This document shows, one piece after another, positions 1-9,491 of a stretch of DNA of 39,067 nucleotides. Under the pieces are notes generated by a model. That model was not told the DNA's origin. It made no database searches and was given only the letters and a program-made list of their open reading frames with translations. The translations under genes were made by a program, and so were the position numbers. Position 1 is the first letter of the stretch, and each line of letters starts with the position of its first letter. The stretch comes from M3007 sp038203695 (lineage in GTDB: Bacteria; Bacteroidota; Bacteroidia; Chitinophagales; Saprospiraceae): contig JBBRDQ010000021.1 of assembly GCA_038203695.1 (NCBI GenBank), positions 1-39,067 of the forward strand. Reading direction: 5' to 3'.

Positions 1-21
1 TAATGATTACCGGATCAGTAG

Positions 22-1746
22 GTTCGCTTACCAAATCCAGTAGAAGAAGGATTGAAACCCCCAGTATCCCGGACTTTTACGAGTGCGGAGATGGGTTCGC
101 TTACCAAATCCAGTAGAAGAAGGATTGAAACCCATCTACCATTTGGCCAGTTGCGGCCAATAGTTCGAAGTTCGCTTACCAAATCCAGTAGAAGAAGGAT
201 TGAAACATGGGACATATCTGCGCCGCATCCGGAATGCCACTGTGTTCGCTTACCAAATCCAGTAGAAGAAGGATTGAAACTGTGCAATCAAACAAGTAGC
301 ATGCCGGGTATTAATGTTCGCTTACCAAATCCAGTAGAAGAAGGATTGAAACGGCAACCAGTCTGCGGATTCGATTAAAACCGCAAACGGTTCGCTTACC
401 AAATCCAGTAGAAGAAGGATTGAAACTTTTTTTGGTCTGGGGGAAATATGCCGCCAGAAGAATTGTTCGCTTACCAAATCCAGTAGAAGAAGGATTGAAA
501 CTTGGAATCAAGAACCTTAGTTGATGGGGGAGACATCGTTCGCTTACCAAATCCAGTAGAAGAAGGATTGAAACTCGACCTCGGCACGCTGTTCGAAATC
601 ACTCCGCTCCGTTCGCTTACCAAATCCAGTAGAAGAAGGATTGAAACCCACGCACAACACCATCGAACAAGGCCGATATGACGGTTCGCTTACCAAATCC
701 AGTAGAAGAAGGATTGAAACGCGTTATTTGGCTGGTTGCTGGTTTTACTTGCAATCGTTCGCTTACCAAATCCAGTAGAAGAAGGATTGAAACCATCCAA
801 CCGCGTCCGCAATTATTACGGCCGGGTCTGTTCGCTTACCAAATCCAGTAGAAGAAGGATTGAAACCCGTAACCGACCCGGATACCGGTCTTCAATTTTC
901 GGCGTTCGCTTACCAAATCCAGTAGAAGAAGGATTGAAACGTACTACTTGTAAACCCGTTGCTATTTTCATTGCATGTTCGCTTACCAAATCCAGTAGAA
1001 GAAGGATTGAAACCAATTCTACGCCCAGCATGGCGCGACAGAACTGGACAGTTCGCTTACCAAATCCAGTAGAAGAAGGATTGAAACATAGGAATCTGGA
1101 AGCGGCGATTAACCGGTTTTCCGTGTTCGCTTACCAAATCCAGTAGAAGAAGGATTGAAACATAGAATCACCGTAGGTTTTGCCCTGTTCCATCAGAAGT
1201 TCGCTTACCAAATCCAGTAGAAGAAGGATTGAAACAATTACTGTTTGTTTTTTGCCAGGTCCCCGTTGCTGGTTCGCTTACCAAATCCAGTAGAAGAAGG
1301 ATTGAAACTCCGGTAAGAACGTGCCACTCCTAACCGTTGCAGTTGTTCGCTTACCAAATCCAGTAGAAGAAGGATTGAAACGAATAATATCGTCTGATCC
1401 AAACAGCGGCGACGGGTGTTCGCTTACCAAATCCAGTAGAAGAAGGATTGAAACTTTCGACACGATTCCAAGCAGCGGCAATGCAACCCGAGTTCGCTTA
1501 CCAAATCCAGTAGAAGAAGGATTGAAACCGGCATTGATTTGCGCTACAGCCGCGGCATTTGCGGGTTCGCTTACCAAATCCAGTAGAAGAAGGATTGAAA
1601 CGGGTAATTCATCAACCGCCACGTCAGGCGAAGGCGGTTCGCTTACCAAATCCAGTAGAAGAAGGATTGAAACCATACCCGTCAAACGATCCGCCGACGA
1701 TAAAGTCCGGTTCGCTTACCAAATCCAGTAGAAGAAGGATTGAAAC
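22..1746 (+). CRISPR. CRISPR array, 24 identical 37-bp repeats, truncated by the left window edge
   Basis: Twenty-four copies of a 37-bp repeat (begins GTTCGCTTACC, ends GGATTGAAAC) start at 22, 95, 170, 244, 316, 390, 465, 538, 611, 684, 757, 830, 904, 977, 1051, 1125, 1199, 1272, 1345, 1418, 1492, 1565, 1637 and 1710. The 23 complete spacers are 35-38 bp and all different; bases 1-21 are the end of another spacer. I saw no base change in any repeat, including the last. The ATTGAAAC end is what Cas6-processed type I/III arrays usually leave as the 8-nt 5' crRNA handle, so transcription is inferred left to right, with leader and newest spacers outside the window. The repeat can form only a weak hairpin (AATCC/GGATT, 10-nt loop). 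No cas gene is present, so the subtype cannot be set. Confidence 0.98.
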
Positions 1747-1840
1747 GTACCCTCCCCCCACACACTGCCACCCCAACGGCATTTTCCCACTTTTTTTAAC
1801 TAAATCAGCAATACCCTGCCCATTAACCCGCCGGGCGTAG

Positions 1841-1848
1841 TATCTTTG
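1841..1848 (+). promoter_or_regulatory. candidate Bacteroidota -7 promoter element for the glycine-rich exoprotein gene
   Basis: TATCTTTG matches the Bacteroidota -7 consensus TAnnTTTG exactly and lies about 95 bases before the ATG at 1945. No clear TTTG -33 element is found 19-21 bases upstream, so this is half a promoter by sequence. The rest of 1747-1944 is CRISPR trailer and leader DNA in which I see nothing else. Confidence 0.4.
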
Positions 1849-1944
1849 TTATGCTTACTGATCCGTTTAGAAAGTAAATCATAATCTGTTTTAGATGATC
1901 CCTACTCCCCGTAGTTGATTTCTTCACTTATCCAAAATATTATT

Positions 1945-4884
1945 ATGCGAACATTTTTTCTTACTGCACGCTTGCGGGCACTACAGCCTGTATTATACAG
2001 CTGTTTATTTTTCTTGTGCCTGGCCGGGGTGGCTTTGGCGCAGCCCAATCTGACGGTCGACAATACGGCATACAGTGTTGCTTATTCCGGCTCGTACCAG
2101 GACTTTACCGTACCGGGCAATGCTGCCCGTATTATCCTGAATCTCAAGGGCGGCGATGGTGGCAAGGCACAAATCCGGTATGCGGATTGCTGCGCGATCG
2201 ACAATACCTGTTATGGGGATGGGGGCGCAGGCGCAACCGTGCGTGCAACTTTTGCCGTTGGCATGGGACCGGGAAAAATTCCACCCGGCAGTATTATTCG
2301 CTTTATCATTGGCGGCGCAGGCGCAACCGGCAACACTGGCAATACGTTCCTCGGCTGGGAGACCGGCGGCGGCGGCGGCGGTACGGGTATTTTATTTAAA
2401 GCACCCGGTGCGCCGAGTTTTACGCCGCTGACCATTGCTGGTGCGGGCGGCGGTGCTTACCGGGGTATCGTTTCCGGAATTTGCACAGATCAGTCCGAGG
2501 GTGGGGGCGGCAATTACGCCTCGAACGGCGACGGCGGTGGCGGTGATATCGCTTCCGGCGGTGGCGGTACCAACGGCAATGGCGGCGGCGGCAACGAGCT
2601 GGCCGGTGGCGGCGGTGGCGGTTACTTATCAGACGGCGACGGCGTGACGTGTGTAGGTCTCACTTCTTCCTTCGGATTTTTTTCAAATGAAGCCGGTGAA
2701 GGGCACCGGGCAGCCGATACCGGCAGTCCCGGCGGAACCAGTGAAGGTTGCACGGCTTTCACCGACTGGAAAAACGGTGGCTATGGCTATGGCAGCGGCG
2801 GCTCGAGCAGTGACGTCGGCGGCGGCGGCGGCGGTTATTCCGGCGGCGGTAAAGGCGGTACCACTGGCGGCGGCGGCGGTGGCGGCAGCTACGTTGATGC
2901 AATGCGCCTGTCCCAATCTGGCAGCGACGGCGCAACAACGGCTAGTCCGGGGGATGGTACGGCTTCGTACCAGGTCATTCCACGGCCCGACAACGACCTG
3001 TGTCCCGGCGCTCGCACGCTTACCTGCGGTAGCAGCAGTACCGGCAATACGGAATTTGCCACGGCCGATGATGCACCGTCTAATTGTGCAACCAGCAGCA
3101 ATGTCGAAGGGGTTTGGTTCAAATTTGTGGGCACCGGCGATGTAATGGTCCTGTCTACTGTAGGCGTGAGCGGTTATTTTGACACGCAGATCAATGTATA
3201 TACCGGTTCGTGCGGTAATCTTAGTTGCGTAGGTGGCAATGATGATAATGATGTCGAAACGTTTCTTTCGCGATACGAATTTTGCAGCGTCAAAAATGCC
3301 ACCTATTATGTATATCTGGATGGATTTGGGGGCGCAACCGGTCCTTATCAAATCAACCTGAATTGCAGTTATACTAATCCTATGATCTCCTGCCCGACTG
3401 GTCCGACGGTTACGCCGACGGATGCGGTAGCCTGCACATCAGTGGTGAATAATCTGACGGCCACTTTCAGTGACAACTGTCCCAATCCATTATTGTCCTA
3501 CACCACCACTGGCGCTACGACGCTCAGCGGCAACGGACAAATCAGTGGACAGACCTTCAACAGCGGGTTCACCAACGTGATCTACAAGGTGACGGATGGT
3601 GCCGGCCAGATGGCGTTCTGTAGTTTTACGGTGCGCGTCAATCCTTGTATCAGCGGTTCTATTCTGTGGTCGGACGATAAAACAACCGGCGTGAAAAGCG
3701 CAGTGGTCACTGTAACGGGCGATGCCAGCGGCTCGAGCATCACCGATGTGAATGGCAATTATTCCCTGACGCTGATGGGCGGAGCCAACTTCGTGGTTAC
3801 GCCCAGTAAAAATATCAATAAACTGAACGGCGTCAATGCACAGGACGTCTGGCGCATCATTCAGCATGCGGCTACTAACCCGATCCCGATCGCCGATCCG
3901 TACAAACTGATTGCGGCCGACGTGGACAATAACAACGTGATCACCACCTTCGATGCCAATATTATCCAATTGTCGATCCTCGGTAATCCGCAGGCACTGG
4001 CGCAGTTCATCAAATCCTGGCGTTTTGTACCGAAAACATACGTACTGCCCAATCCACCATGGGGCTTCCCGGAAAGCATTTCAATTGTCAATACACCGGG
4101 GAAATCCGCTAATGTCGGTTTTTACGGCATCAAAATTGGCGATGTAGTACCTATTTCCGCCAATCCAGCCAATGTGAATGCAGAACCGGCCTTTGTACTG
4201 ACCGCTTCGGACCGCGTGTTGCAAGCAGGCGAAGCACTGTCTGTAGATTTCCAGGCCGGTCAAACCGACGATCTCGCAGCATTCCAGTTCGGACTGCATT
4301 TCGATCCGTCTAGCCTGAAATTGATGGAAGTGCAATCGCTGACGGCTTTACCATTGTCCGACAGCAATTTTGGACTTCAGGGCGTCGATGATGGCGCTAT
4401 CAATATGTTGTGGGCCGCCGGCCTAAAAACTGATGTGCCGGAAGCGGCACCGGTTTTCCGCCTGACTTTCCAGGCACTGACCAGCGGCGCTCAACTGAGC
4501 GATTTACTGTACCTGAACGAAGACGAACTGCCAGCCCGTGCCTACAAAGGCAATCTGGCGGAGTCGAATGTGGTCTTACACTTCCTCGGCGTGAGCGGTA
4601 CCAGTAATCCGGGTGCCGGGCAACCGCGCTTGCAACTGCTGCAAAACCAGCCCAATCCGTTCAGTGACCGTACACAGATCGGTTTCGAACTGCCGGCAGC
4701 CTGCACGGCGCAATTGCGCATTTTCGATGCCAGTGGTCGTGTGGTCGCATTGCAAAATAAACAGTATGCGGCCGGCAAACACAGTGAAGTATTTGAGATC
4801 GAGCAGGTGTCTGGGGTATTGTACTACGACCTGACTACGCCGTTTGGCGTATTGTCGAAGAAAATGGTGGTCGTGAAGGAATGA
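1945..4884 (+). CDS. T9SS-exported glycine-rich multidomain protein with HYR, dockerin-like and cohesin-like modules
   Basis: A 979-residue secreted protein. The ATG at 1945 is preferred to an upstream TTG at 1915 because it begins directly with a signal peptide (hydrophobic YSCLFFLCLAGVALA, cleavage near residue 32). Residues about 45-340 are extremely glycine-rich, with runs of five or six glycines between polar turns. About 345-475 resemble a pre-peptidase-like beta domain (PDNDLCPGA start, GVWFKF, YYVYLDG). About 479-565 are HYR-like. About 566-745 form a CnaB-like fold followed by a dockerin-like calcium loop (DVDNNNVITTFD) and the motif NKLNGVNAQDVWRI. About 747-880 are cohesin-like (FQFGLHFDPSSLKL). 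About 893-979 are a type A T9SS sorting domain (QNQPNPFSDRTQI to KKMVVVKE). No catalytic motif is seen; a surface or matrix adhesin role is inferred. The last 415 residues are homologous to the end of the protein at 16382-21424. Confidence 0.88.
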   Translation: MRTFFLTARLRALQPVLYSCLFFLCLAGVALAQPNLTVDNTAYSVAYSGSYQDFTVPGNAARIILNLKGGDGGKAQIRYADCCAIDNTCYGDGGAGATVRATFAVGMGPGKIPPGSIIRFIIGGAGATGNTGNTFLGWETGGGGGGTGILFKAPGAPSFTPLTIAGAGGGAYRGIVSGICTDQSEGGGGNYASNGDGGGGDIASGGGGTNGNGGGGNELAGGGGGGYLSDGDGVTCVGLTSSFGFFSNEAGEGHRAADTGSPGGTSEGCTAFTDWKNGGYGYGSGGSSSDVGGGGGGYSGGGKGGTTGGGGGGGSYVDAMRLSQSGSDGATTASPGDGTASYQVIPRPDNDLCPGARTLTCGSSSTGNTEFATADDAPSNCATSSNVEGVWFKFVGTGDVMVLSTVGVSGYFDTQINVYTGSCGNLSCVGGNDDNDVETFLSRYEFCSVKNATYYVYLDGFGGATGPYQINLNCSYTNPMISCPTGPTVTPTDAVACTSVVNNLTATFSDNCPNPLLSYTTTGATTLSGNGQISGQTFNSGFTNVIYKVTDGAGQMAFCSFTVRVNPCISGSILWSDDKTTGVKSAVVTVTGDASGSSITDVNGNYSLTLMGGANFVVTPSKNINKLNGVNAQDVWRIIQHAATNPIPIADPYKLIAADVDNNNVITTFDANIIQLSILGNPQALAQFIKSWRFVPKTYVLPNPPWGFPESISIVNTPGKSANVGFYGIKIGDVVPISANPANVNAEPAFVLTASDRVLQAGEALSVDFQAGQTDDLAAFQFGLHFDPSSLKLMEVQSLTALPLSDSNFGLQGVDDGAINMLWAAGLKTDVPEAAPVFRLTFQALTSGAQLSDLLYLNEDELPARAYKGNLAESNVVLHFLGVSGTSNPGAGQPRLQLLQNQPNPFSDRTQIGFELPAACTAQLRIFDASGRVVALQNKQYAAGKHSEVFEIEQVSGVLYYDLTTPFGVLSKKMVVVKE

Positions 4885-4951
4885 TGCAACTAGCTTCCTG
4901 GATTCTCGGGGAGCGTGTTTTCGCAGCATTTTTAGCGAAAAAAGCATATAT

Positions 4952-4989
4952 GCAGGCCGTTTTACAGGTGACACTGTAAAACGGCCTGC
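4952..4989. terminator. perfect 16-bp-stem hairpin after the glycine-rich protein gene
   Basis: GCAGGCCGTTTTACAG is followed by a six-base loop and its exact reverse complement. It starts 67 bases after the stop codon. No long T tract follows, so intrinsic termination is inferred from position and stem strength. Confidence 0.6.
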
Positions 4990-5101
4990 TTGTAATAGGG
5001 CGGCCCGCATTGCTAGCATTAGTAATTTTAAAAAATGTAATACTAATACTATAGGATATAAAAACAAGCCTTTGCGCATACTAGATTAAATAGGACGTAC
5101 G

Positions 5102-5190
5102 ATGAAAAAACACTACAATTATTAATCGTACTCCTGTTACTCGGCAAGGTGGCATTTGCGCAGGGCATAACATTGACCTACGCGCTGTAA
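5102..5190 (+). pseudogene. relic of a secreted-protein gene: frameshifted signal peptide only
   Basis: From the ATG at 5102 the literal reading frame stops after seven codons (MKKHYNY). Restoring one A in the A run gives a textbook signal peptide, MKKTLQLLIVLLLLGKVAFA followed by QG, which ends at a stop at 5188-5190 after about 29 residues. The 89-bp length fits a 30-codon ORF with one base lost. The sequence after the cleavage site is almost absent, so this is probably the 5' end of a deleted exported-protein gene, or the scar of a rearrangement upstream of the next gene. A sequencing error in the A run would explain the frameshift but not the immediate stop. Confidence 0.55.
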
Positions 5191-5246
5191 AAAGAAGGCG
5201 ATTTTCTATTAGCGTGCTTACCTTGGTAGCGGCAAATAGTCTACGA

Positions 5247-8200
5247 ATGAGATTTTTCTTTACGTTTTATACATTTTTGTTTTTTAGAACTGTTTTAGTA
5301 TTTGCGCAACCGAATGTATTTGAGCGCATTACTATTGAAAATGGCCTTTCGCAGGGCATGATTTTCGATGTTTTACAGACCCGCGATGGCTTTCTCTGGG
5401 TGGCTACCAAAGATGGGCTCAACCGGTATGATGGCTACAACTTCAAGGTCTTTTCCAATGATCCGTTTGATCCACTTTCGCTCGCTGAAAACACGGTAAC
5501 CAACCTGTTCGAAGACAGCCGGGGCTGGCTGTGGGTAGGCACTGAGAGTAAAGGGGTAGACGTATATGACCGGCAGACCGGGCAGTTTCATCATTTCGCC
5601 TTGAATTTTAACCATACTGGTAACTCGGGTTATTTTGAAGTCACCGCTATGACCGAGGCCGCTGATGGAAGCATGTATATGCTGCAAGCCAGCAGTGGAC
5701 TGGTACACATTGTCTTGCCAAAGGCATGGCAAGGTAAATTGCCGGCTGAACCTGAACTAAGCCAATTGGCCACGGTGACCCTGTTTCCAGCGGACAGATT
5801 TCACGCAATAGACAATCTGCAAGCAAGTGAGTTGCGGGCGATCGCGCGGCAACCCGATGAAGCGATCTGGGTGTATTCCAGTGAAAGGATCTATTTAGTC
5901 GAGGCGGAAAAAAATATTATCACACCGGTACCGGCGCAAACAGCGGGTGGCGATTCGGGCAATGCGCAGAATTTTTGGGTTTCGAGCGATTTGCGTTTCA
6001 CACTGTTTCACCAGGGAAAGGCTACGGTTTTTAATTTTCCTGACAGGGCAAAAAATATCTGGATCAGGAGTGTTGCCGGCCCAGATGGAACGTTCTGGCT
6101 GGGATTCAATCATCAGTTATGGTTGCTTTCTCCAGGCGAAATACCCGACTTCTCAAAACCGGACTGGGTATTGGATGAAAATATTACGACGGTGAAAACC
6201 GATCGCAATGGGAATGTCTGGATCGGGACGCAGGGATATGGACTGCGAAAATTCAACCCCCGGAAACAATCGTTTCATGCCGGTGCGGCCGGCACGAGCA
6301 TCTGGGGGGTGTGGTGCGACAACCAGGGTAAGTACTACTGCAAAGTAGTAAACGAGGTATTTCCCTATGATCCGGTGAGTGGGCAGATTGGAACTACCCG
6401 GGCGTTTGCGGAAAAATCCAAGCGTGTGCTGGACATGTGTATCGATCCGCAGGGTTTGATCTGGCTGCTTGGCAGGGGGAATGAGGACAATGGAAAGGCA
6501 TCGTTGTGGCGTGAAAATCCCCAAACCGGCGAATCACAAGCGTATCCGTTCGACTATGACTCCTATATATATGCCAGATTGTTGCGCAGTCCCAACGGAC
6601 ATTTCTGGATCACCGGACTCAATTGCCAGTTGATCCGCTTTAATCCAGAGACGGGCAATTTCGACTATTACAATTATGCAGCTCTTTTTGGGGAAAAAGT
6701 CAATACCGTGCGTGCTTTTGCCCTGGCGGAAGATGGCAACGGGATTTTATGGATCGGCACACAGCAAGGACTGGTTAAATGTATTCCCAACGGGACTTCT
6801 TTTAGTTTTGAATTGTTGAAAGCCGACCCTAAAAATCCGAATGGATTGAATAACAATGTAATCGCCTGCCTGTTGCCTGATCCGGCCCATCCGGGCGATG
6901 TGCTTTGGATCGGTACGAAAGGCGGTGGTATCAACCGGCTCGACCTGCGTAGCGGCCAATGCCAGCACATTACAACTGCCGATGGCTTGTCCGATAAAGT
7001 CATTTACGGCATATTGCCCGGAAACGAGCCTCCTGCTACCGCTGCGGTCAGTCTGTGGTGCAGTACCAACAGGGGGTTGGCGAAAATCATCCCACGCGCT
7101 ACTACGCCGCCGTCCTATGAAATTACTACGTTTACGGCCACCAAGGGATTGCAAGACAACGAGTTTAACACCCAGGCATTTTTTAAAGCCGCGAGCGGCG
7201 AACTGATGTTCGGTGGCGTGAATGGTTTGAACCACTTTTTCCCGGGAGCGCTGCGCCGTGATACGATCCCGCCACCCGTTTTTATGGTCGGTATTGAAAT
7301 CAATCATCAGCCGATCGAAGCAGTCCTGAAAGGGGACTCTTTGCCCACACCGGTAGAGTACCTGGAGGAATTGCACCTGACGTATGCGCAAAACAACCTT
7401 TCCTTTGAGTTTGCGGCCCTGGATTTCACTGATCCAGCGCAAAATCGCTATCGCTACCGATTGGTAGGGCTGGATGCAGACTGGGTCGAGACGGAAAATA
7501 TCCGCTTTGCACACTTCACCCATCTTGCCCCGGGGCGATACGAATTCCGGGTACAGGGTAGTAATGGCGAAGGGGTCTGGAAAGACGCGGATCACGCCAT
7601 TGTGGTAATTGTTCATCCTCCCTGGTATCGCTCCAATCTGGCTTACTTATCATACATATTGTTGTTCGCCTGGGCGGTTTGGTGGGCGTATCAGTTTCAG
7701 ATAAGTCGATTAAAAGAGCGCGAACAACTGGTGTATGAACAGCGCGAAACCGAGCGCGTAAAAACGATGGAGCAAACCAAAACCAACTTTTTCAGCAATA
7801 TCACCCATGAATTCCGCACCCCGCTTTCGTTGATTGTCGAACCCGCCCGCCGCATTCTGGCCAAAACGAAAGACCCTGAGATTATTGAAAATGCTCGTTA
7901 TATCGAGACTAGCAGCCACCGGTTGCTGTCGCTGGTAAATCAATTGATGGATATGGCCAAGCTGGAAAGCGGCAGCATGGGACTGGACTTGCGGCGGGGT
8001 GATTTTGCAGCGTACCTGCGCAGCGTTTTCCAGTCTTTTAAGCCATTGGCAGCACGACGCGACATTCAATTTAGTTTAAAAATGCCCACTTTTCCGGAAC
8101 CGCTTCTCTTTGATCCGGTTAAGGTTGAATTAGTGCTTAATAATCTGATCTCCAACGCTTTAAAATTTACACCCGCTGCCGGAGAAGTCACCGTTGCTTG

Positions 8201-9296
8201 TCTGCCCGCCTCCCCGGATACCTTAGTCATTACGGTCAGTGATACGGGTATCGGCATTCCCGCCGATGCGCTGGACAAGGTGTTCGACCGGTTCTACCAG
8301 GTCGATAGTTCCCATACGCGGGCTGGCGAAGGCACGGGTATCGGGCTGGCGCTCAGTAAAGAACTGGCTGAATTGATGGGTGGAAGCATCACGGTGCAAA
8401 GCGTGGCCGGCCAGGGTGCCACGTTCACTTTTTTGCTGCCAATGGTAACCAGCATCGGCGAAGGAAGGGTATCGGCTGATCCAATCATCACCCAGCCTGA
8501 TGAGCGGATTGTAGCAGCCATCCAGTTGCAGCACACGGCTGAATTGCCCAGCGTTTTATTGATCGAAGATAATGCGGAACTGCGGTCTTTTGTAAAAGCC
8601 TGTATTGCCCATGCCTGGCAGGTAGTAGAAGCCTCCAACGGCGAGGAGGGGGTTGAAAAAGCCGTGGAATTGTTGCCTGATCTGGTTATTTCCGATGTAA
8701 TGATGCCGAACAAAGATGGGTATGCCGTTTGCGATGCGTTGAAAACCAATGAATTGACTTCGCACATTCCCATTATACTGCTTACCGCCAAATCGACCAC
8801 CGATGCCAAATTAAAAGGCTTGCGCATTGGCGCGGATGATTATCTGACCAAACCTTTCAACAGCGAAGAACTGCTGGCGCGGATGCAAAATCTGGTGGAT
8901 ATCCGCCGCTGCCTGCGGCGGCGATATGGACAGATTTCGCCAGTGGTGCGTACGCCCGACGAAACCGCAATTCTCAGCCTACGGGACCGGGAATTCCTGC
9001 ACCGTTTTACCCTGATCGTCGAACAATACCTGTCGGACGAAACGATCGGCGTAGAAGACCTGGCGCAAAAAATGTTCGTGAGCCGCGTACAGCTCCACCG
9101 CAAATTAAAAGCCATCACCGATCACAATGTCACCGATTTTGTGCGCGATTACCGGCTGGAGCGCGCTATGTCTATGCTCAAAAATCGCGAGGGCTTGGTG
9201 TATGAGATAGCGTCCAGGGTGGGCTTTGGCAGTGAAAAATATTTTTCCAGGGCATTCAAGGAGAAATTTGGAGTGCCTCCGAGCCAAATCGCCTAA
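5247..9296 (+). CDS. hybrid two-component sensor/regulator (propeller, Y_Y_Y, HisKA, HATPase, receiver, AraC HTH)
   Basis: A 1349-residue single-chain two-component system. The start at 5247 opens a signal peptide (MRFFFTFYTF, cleavage near VFA-Q); an upstream GTG at 5214 would bury it. Residues about 30-690 are a Reg_prop-type beta-propeller (repeats such as GFLWVATKDGLNRYDG and GWLWVGTESKG). A Y_Y_Y domain follows (about 700-785, ending GVWKDADHAIVVIVHPPW). One membrane helix lies at about 796-815. The HisKA box is THEFRTPLSLI with His854; the HATPase has N (LISNALKF), G1 (DTGIG) and G2 (GEGTGIGLAL) boxes. The receiver begins LIEDNAELR, with phospho-acceptor Asp1150 in SDVMMPNKDGY. The chain ends with an AraC/XylS helix-turn-helix of about 100 residues (VSRVQLHRKLKAI, FGSEKYFSRAFKEKFG). 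Such proteins sense extracellular ligands, often glycans, and activate nearby genes. No SusC/SusD pair is adjacent, so targets may be the flanking T9SS genes. Confidence 0.95.
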   Translation: MRFFFTFYTFLFFRTVLVFAQPNVFERITIENGLSQGMIFDVLQTRDGFLWVATKDGLNRYDGYNFKVFSNDPFDPLSLAENTVTNLFEDSRGWLWVGTESKGVDVYDRQTGQFHHFALNFNHTGNSGYFEVTAMTEAADGSMYMLQASSGLVHIVLPKAWQGKLPAEPELSQLATVTLFPADRFHAIDNLQASELRAIARQPDEAIWVYSSERIYLVEAEKNIITPVPAQTAGGDSGNAQNFWVSSDLRFTLFHQGKATVFNFPDRAKNIWIRSVAGPDGTFWLGFNHQLWLLSPGEIPDFSKPDWVLDENITTVKTDRNGNVWIGTQGYGLRKFNPRKQSFHAGAAGTSIWGVWCDNQGKYYCKVVNEVFPYDPVSGQIGTTRAFAEKSKRVLDMCIDPQGLIWLLGRGNEDNGKASLWRENPQTGESQAYPFDYDSYIYARLLRSPNGHFWITGLNCQLIRFNPETGNFDYYNYAALFGEKVNTVRAFALAEDGNGILWIGTQQGLVKCIPNGTSFSFELLKADPKNPNGLNNNVIACLLPDPAHPGDVLWIGTKGGGINRLDLRSGQCQHITTADGLSDKVIYGILPGNEPPATAAVSLWCSTNRGLAKIIPRATTPPSYEITTFTATKGLQDNEFNTQAFFKAASGELMFGGVNGLNHFFPGALRRDTIPPPVFMVGIEINHQPIEAVLKGDSLPTPVEYLEELHLTYAQNNLSFEFAALDFTDPAQNRYRYRLVGLDADWVETENIRFAHFTHLAPGRYEFRVQGSNGEGVWKDADHAIVVIVHPPWYRSNLAYLSYILLFAWAVWWAYQFQISRLKEREQLVYEQRETERVKTMEQTKTNFFSNITHEFRTPLSLIVEPARRILAKTKDPEIIENARYIETSSHRLLSLVNQLMDMAKLESGSMGLDLRRGDFAAYLRSVFQSFKPLAARRDIQFSLKMPTFPEPLLFDPVKVELVLNNLISNALKFTPAAGEVTVACLPASPDTLVITVSDTGIGIPADALDKVFDRFYQVDSSHTRAGEGTGIGLALSKELAELMGGSITVQSVAGQGATFTFLLPMVTSIGEGRVSADPIITQPDERIVAAIQLQHTAELPSVLLIEDNAELRSFVKACIAHAWQVVEASNGEEGVEKAVELLPDLVISDVMMPNKDGYAVCDALKTNELTSHIPIILLTAKSTTDAKLKGLRIGADDYLTKPFNSEELLARMQNLVDIRRCLRRRYGQISPVVRTPDETAILSLRDREFLHRFTLIVEQYLSDETIGVEDLAQKMFVSRVQLHRKLKAITDHNVTDFVRDYRLERAMSMLKNREGLVYEIASRVGFGSEKYFSRAFKEKFGVPPSQIA

Positions 9297-9302
9297 CATA
9301 AC

Positions 9303-9320
9303 CTGCGTGCTGCTACGCAG
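9303..9320. terminator. weak short hairpin after the hybrid regulator gene
   Basis: CTGCGT and ACGCAG pair around a six-base loop, starting seven bases after the stop codon. There is no T tract. I see no other structure in 9321-9491. Confidence 0.25.
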
Positions 9321-9491
9321 CAGGATACAAGCGATGCAACAATACTGTAACCATGGTCCACCTTTTTGTAACGACAAGTTACGTTTGCAAAAAATGTAAC
9401 TACAGGATACCTTATTGAAACTAAAAGATACCGTATGCGATCGGTTCTGACTGCACTTTTGCCCCGTCAATAACTTGACAGCGAATGTGTT

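Noticed and set aside
15..1840. Open frames through the CRISPR array on both strands, repeating peptides such as RLPNPVEEGLK or SLTKSSRRRIET
   Set aside because: They are translations of the repeat; the array structure explains them fully.
2016..3351. Long Ala- or Arg-rich frames overlapping the glycine-rich domain on both strands
   Set aside because: They are by-products of GC-rich glycine codons; the main frame has a signal peptide and domains.
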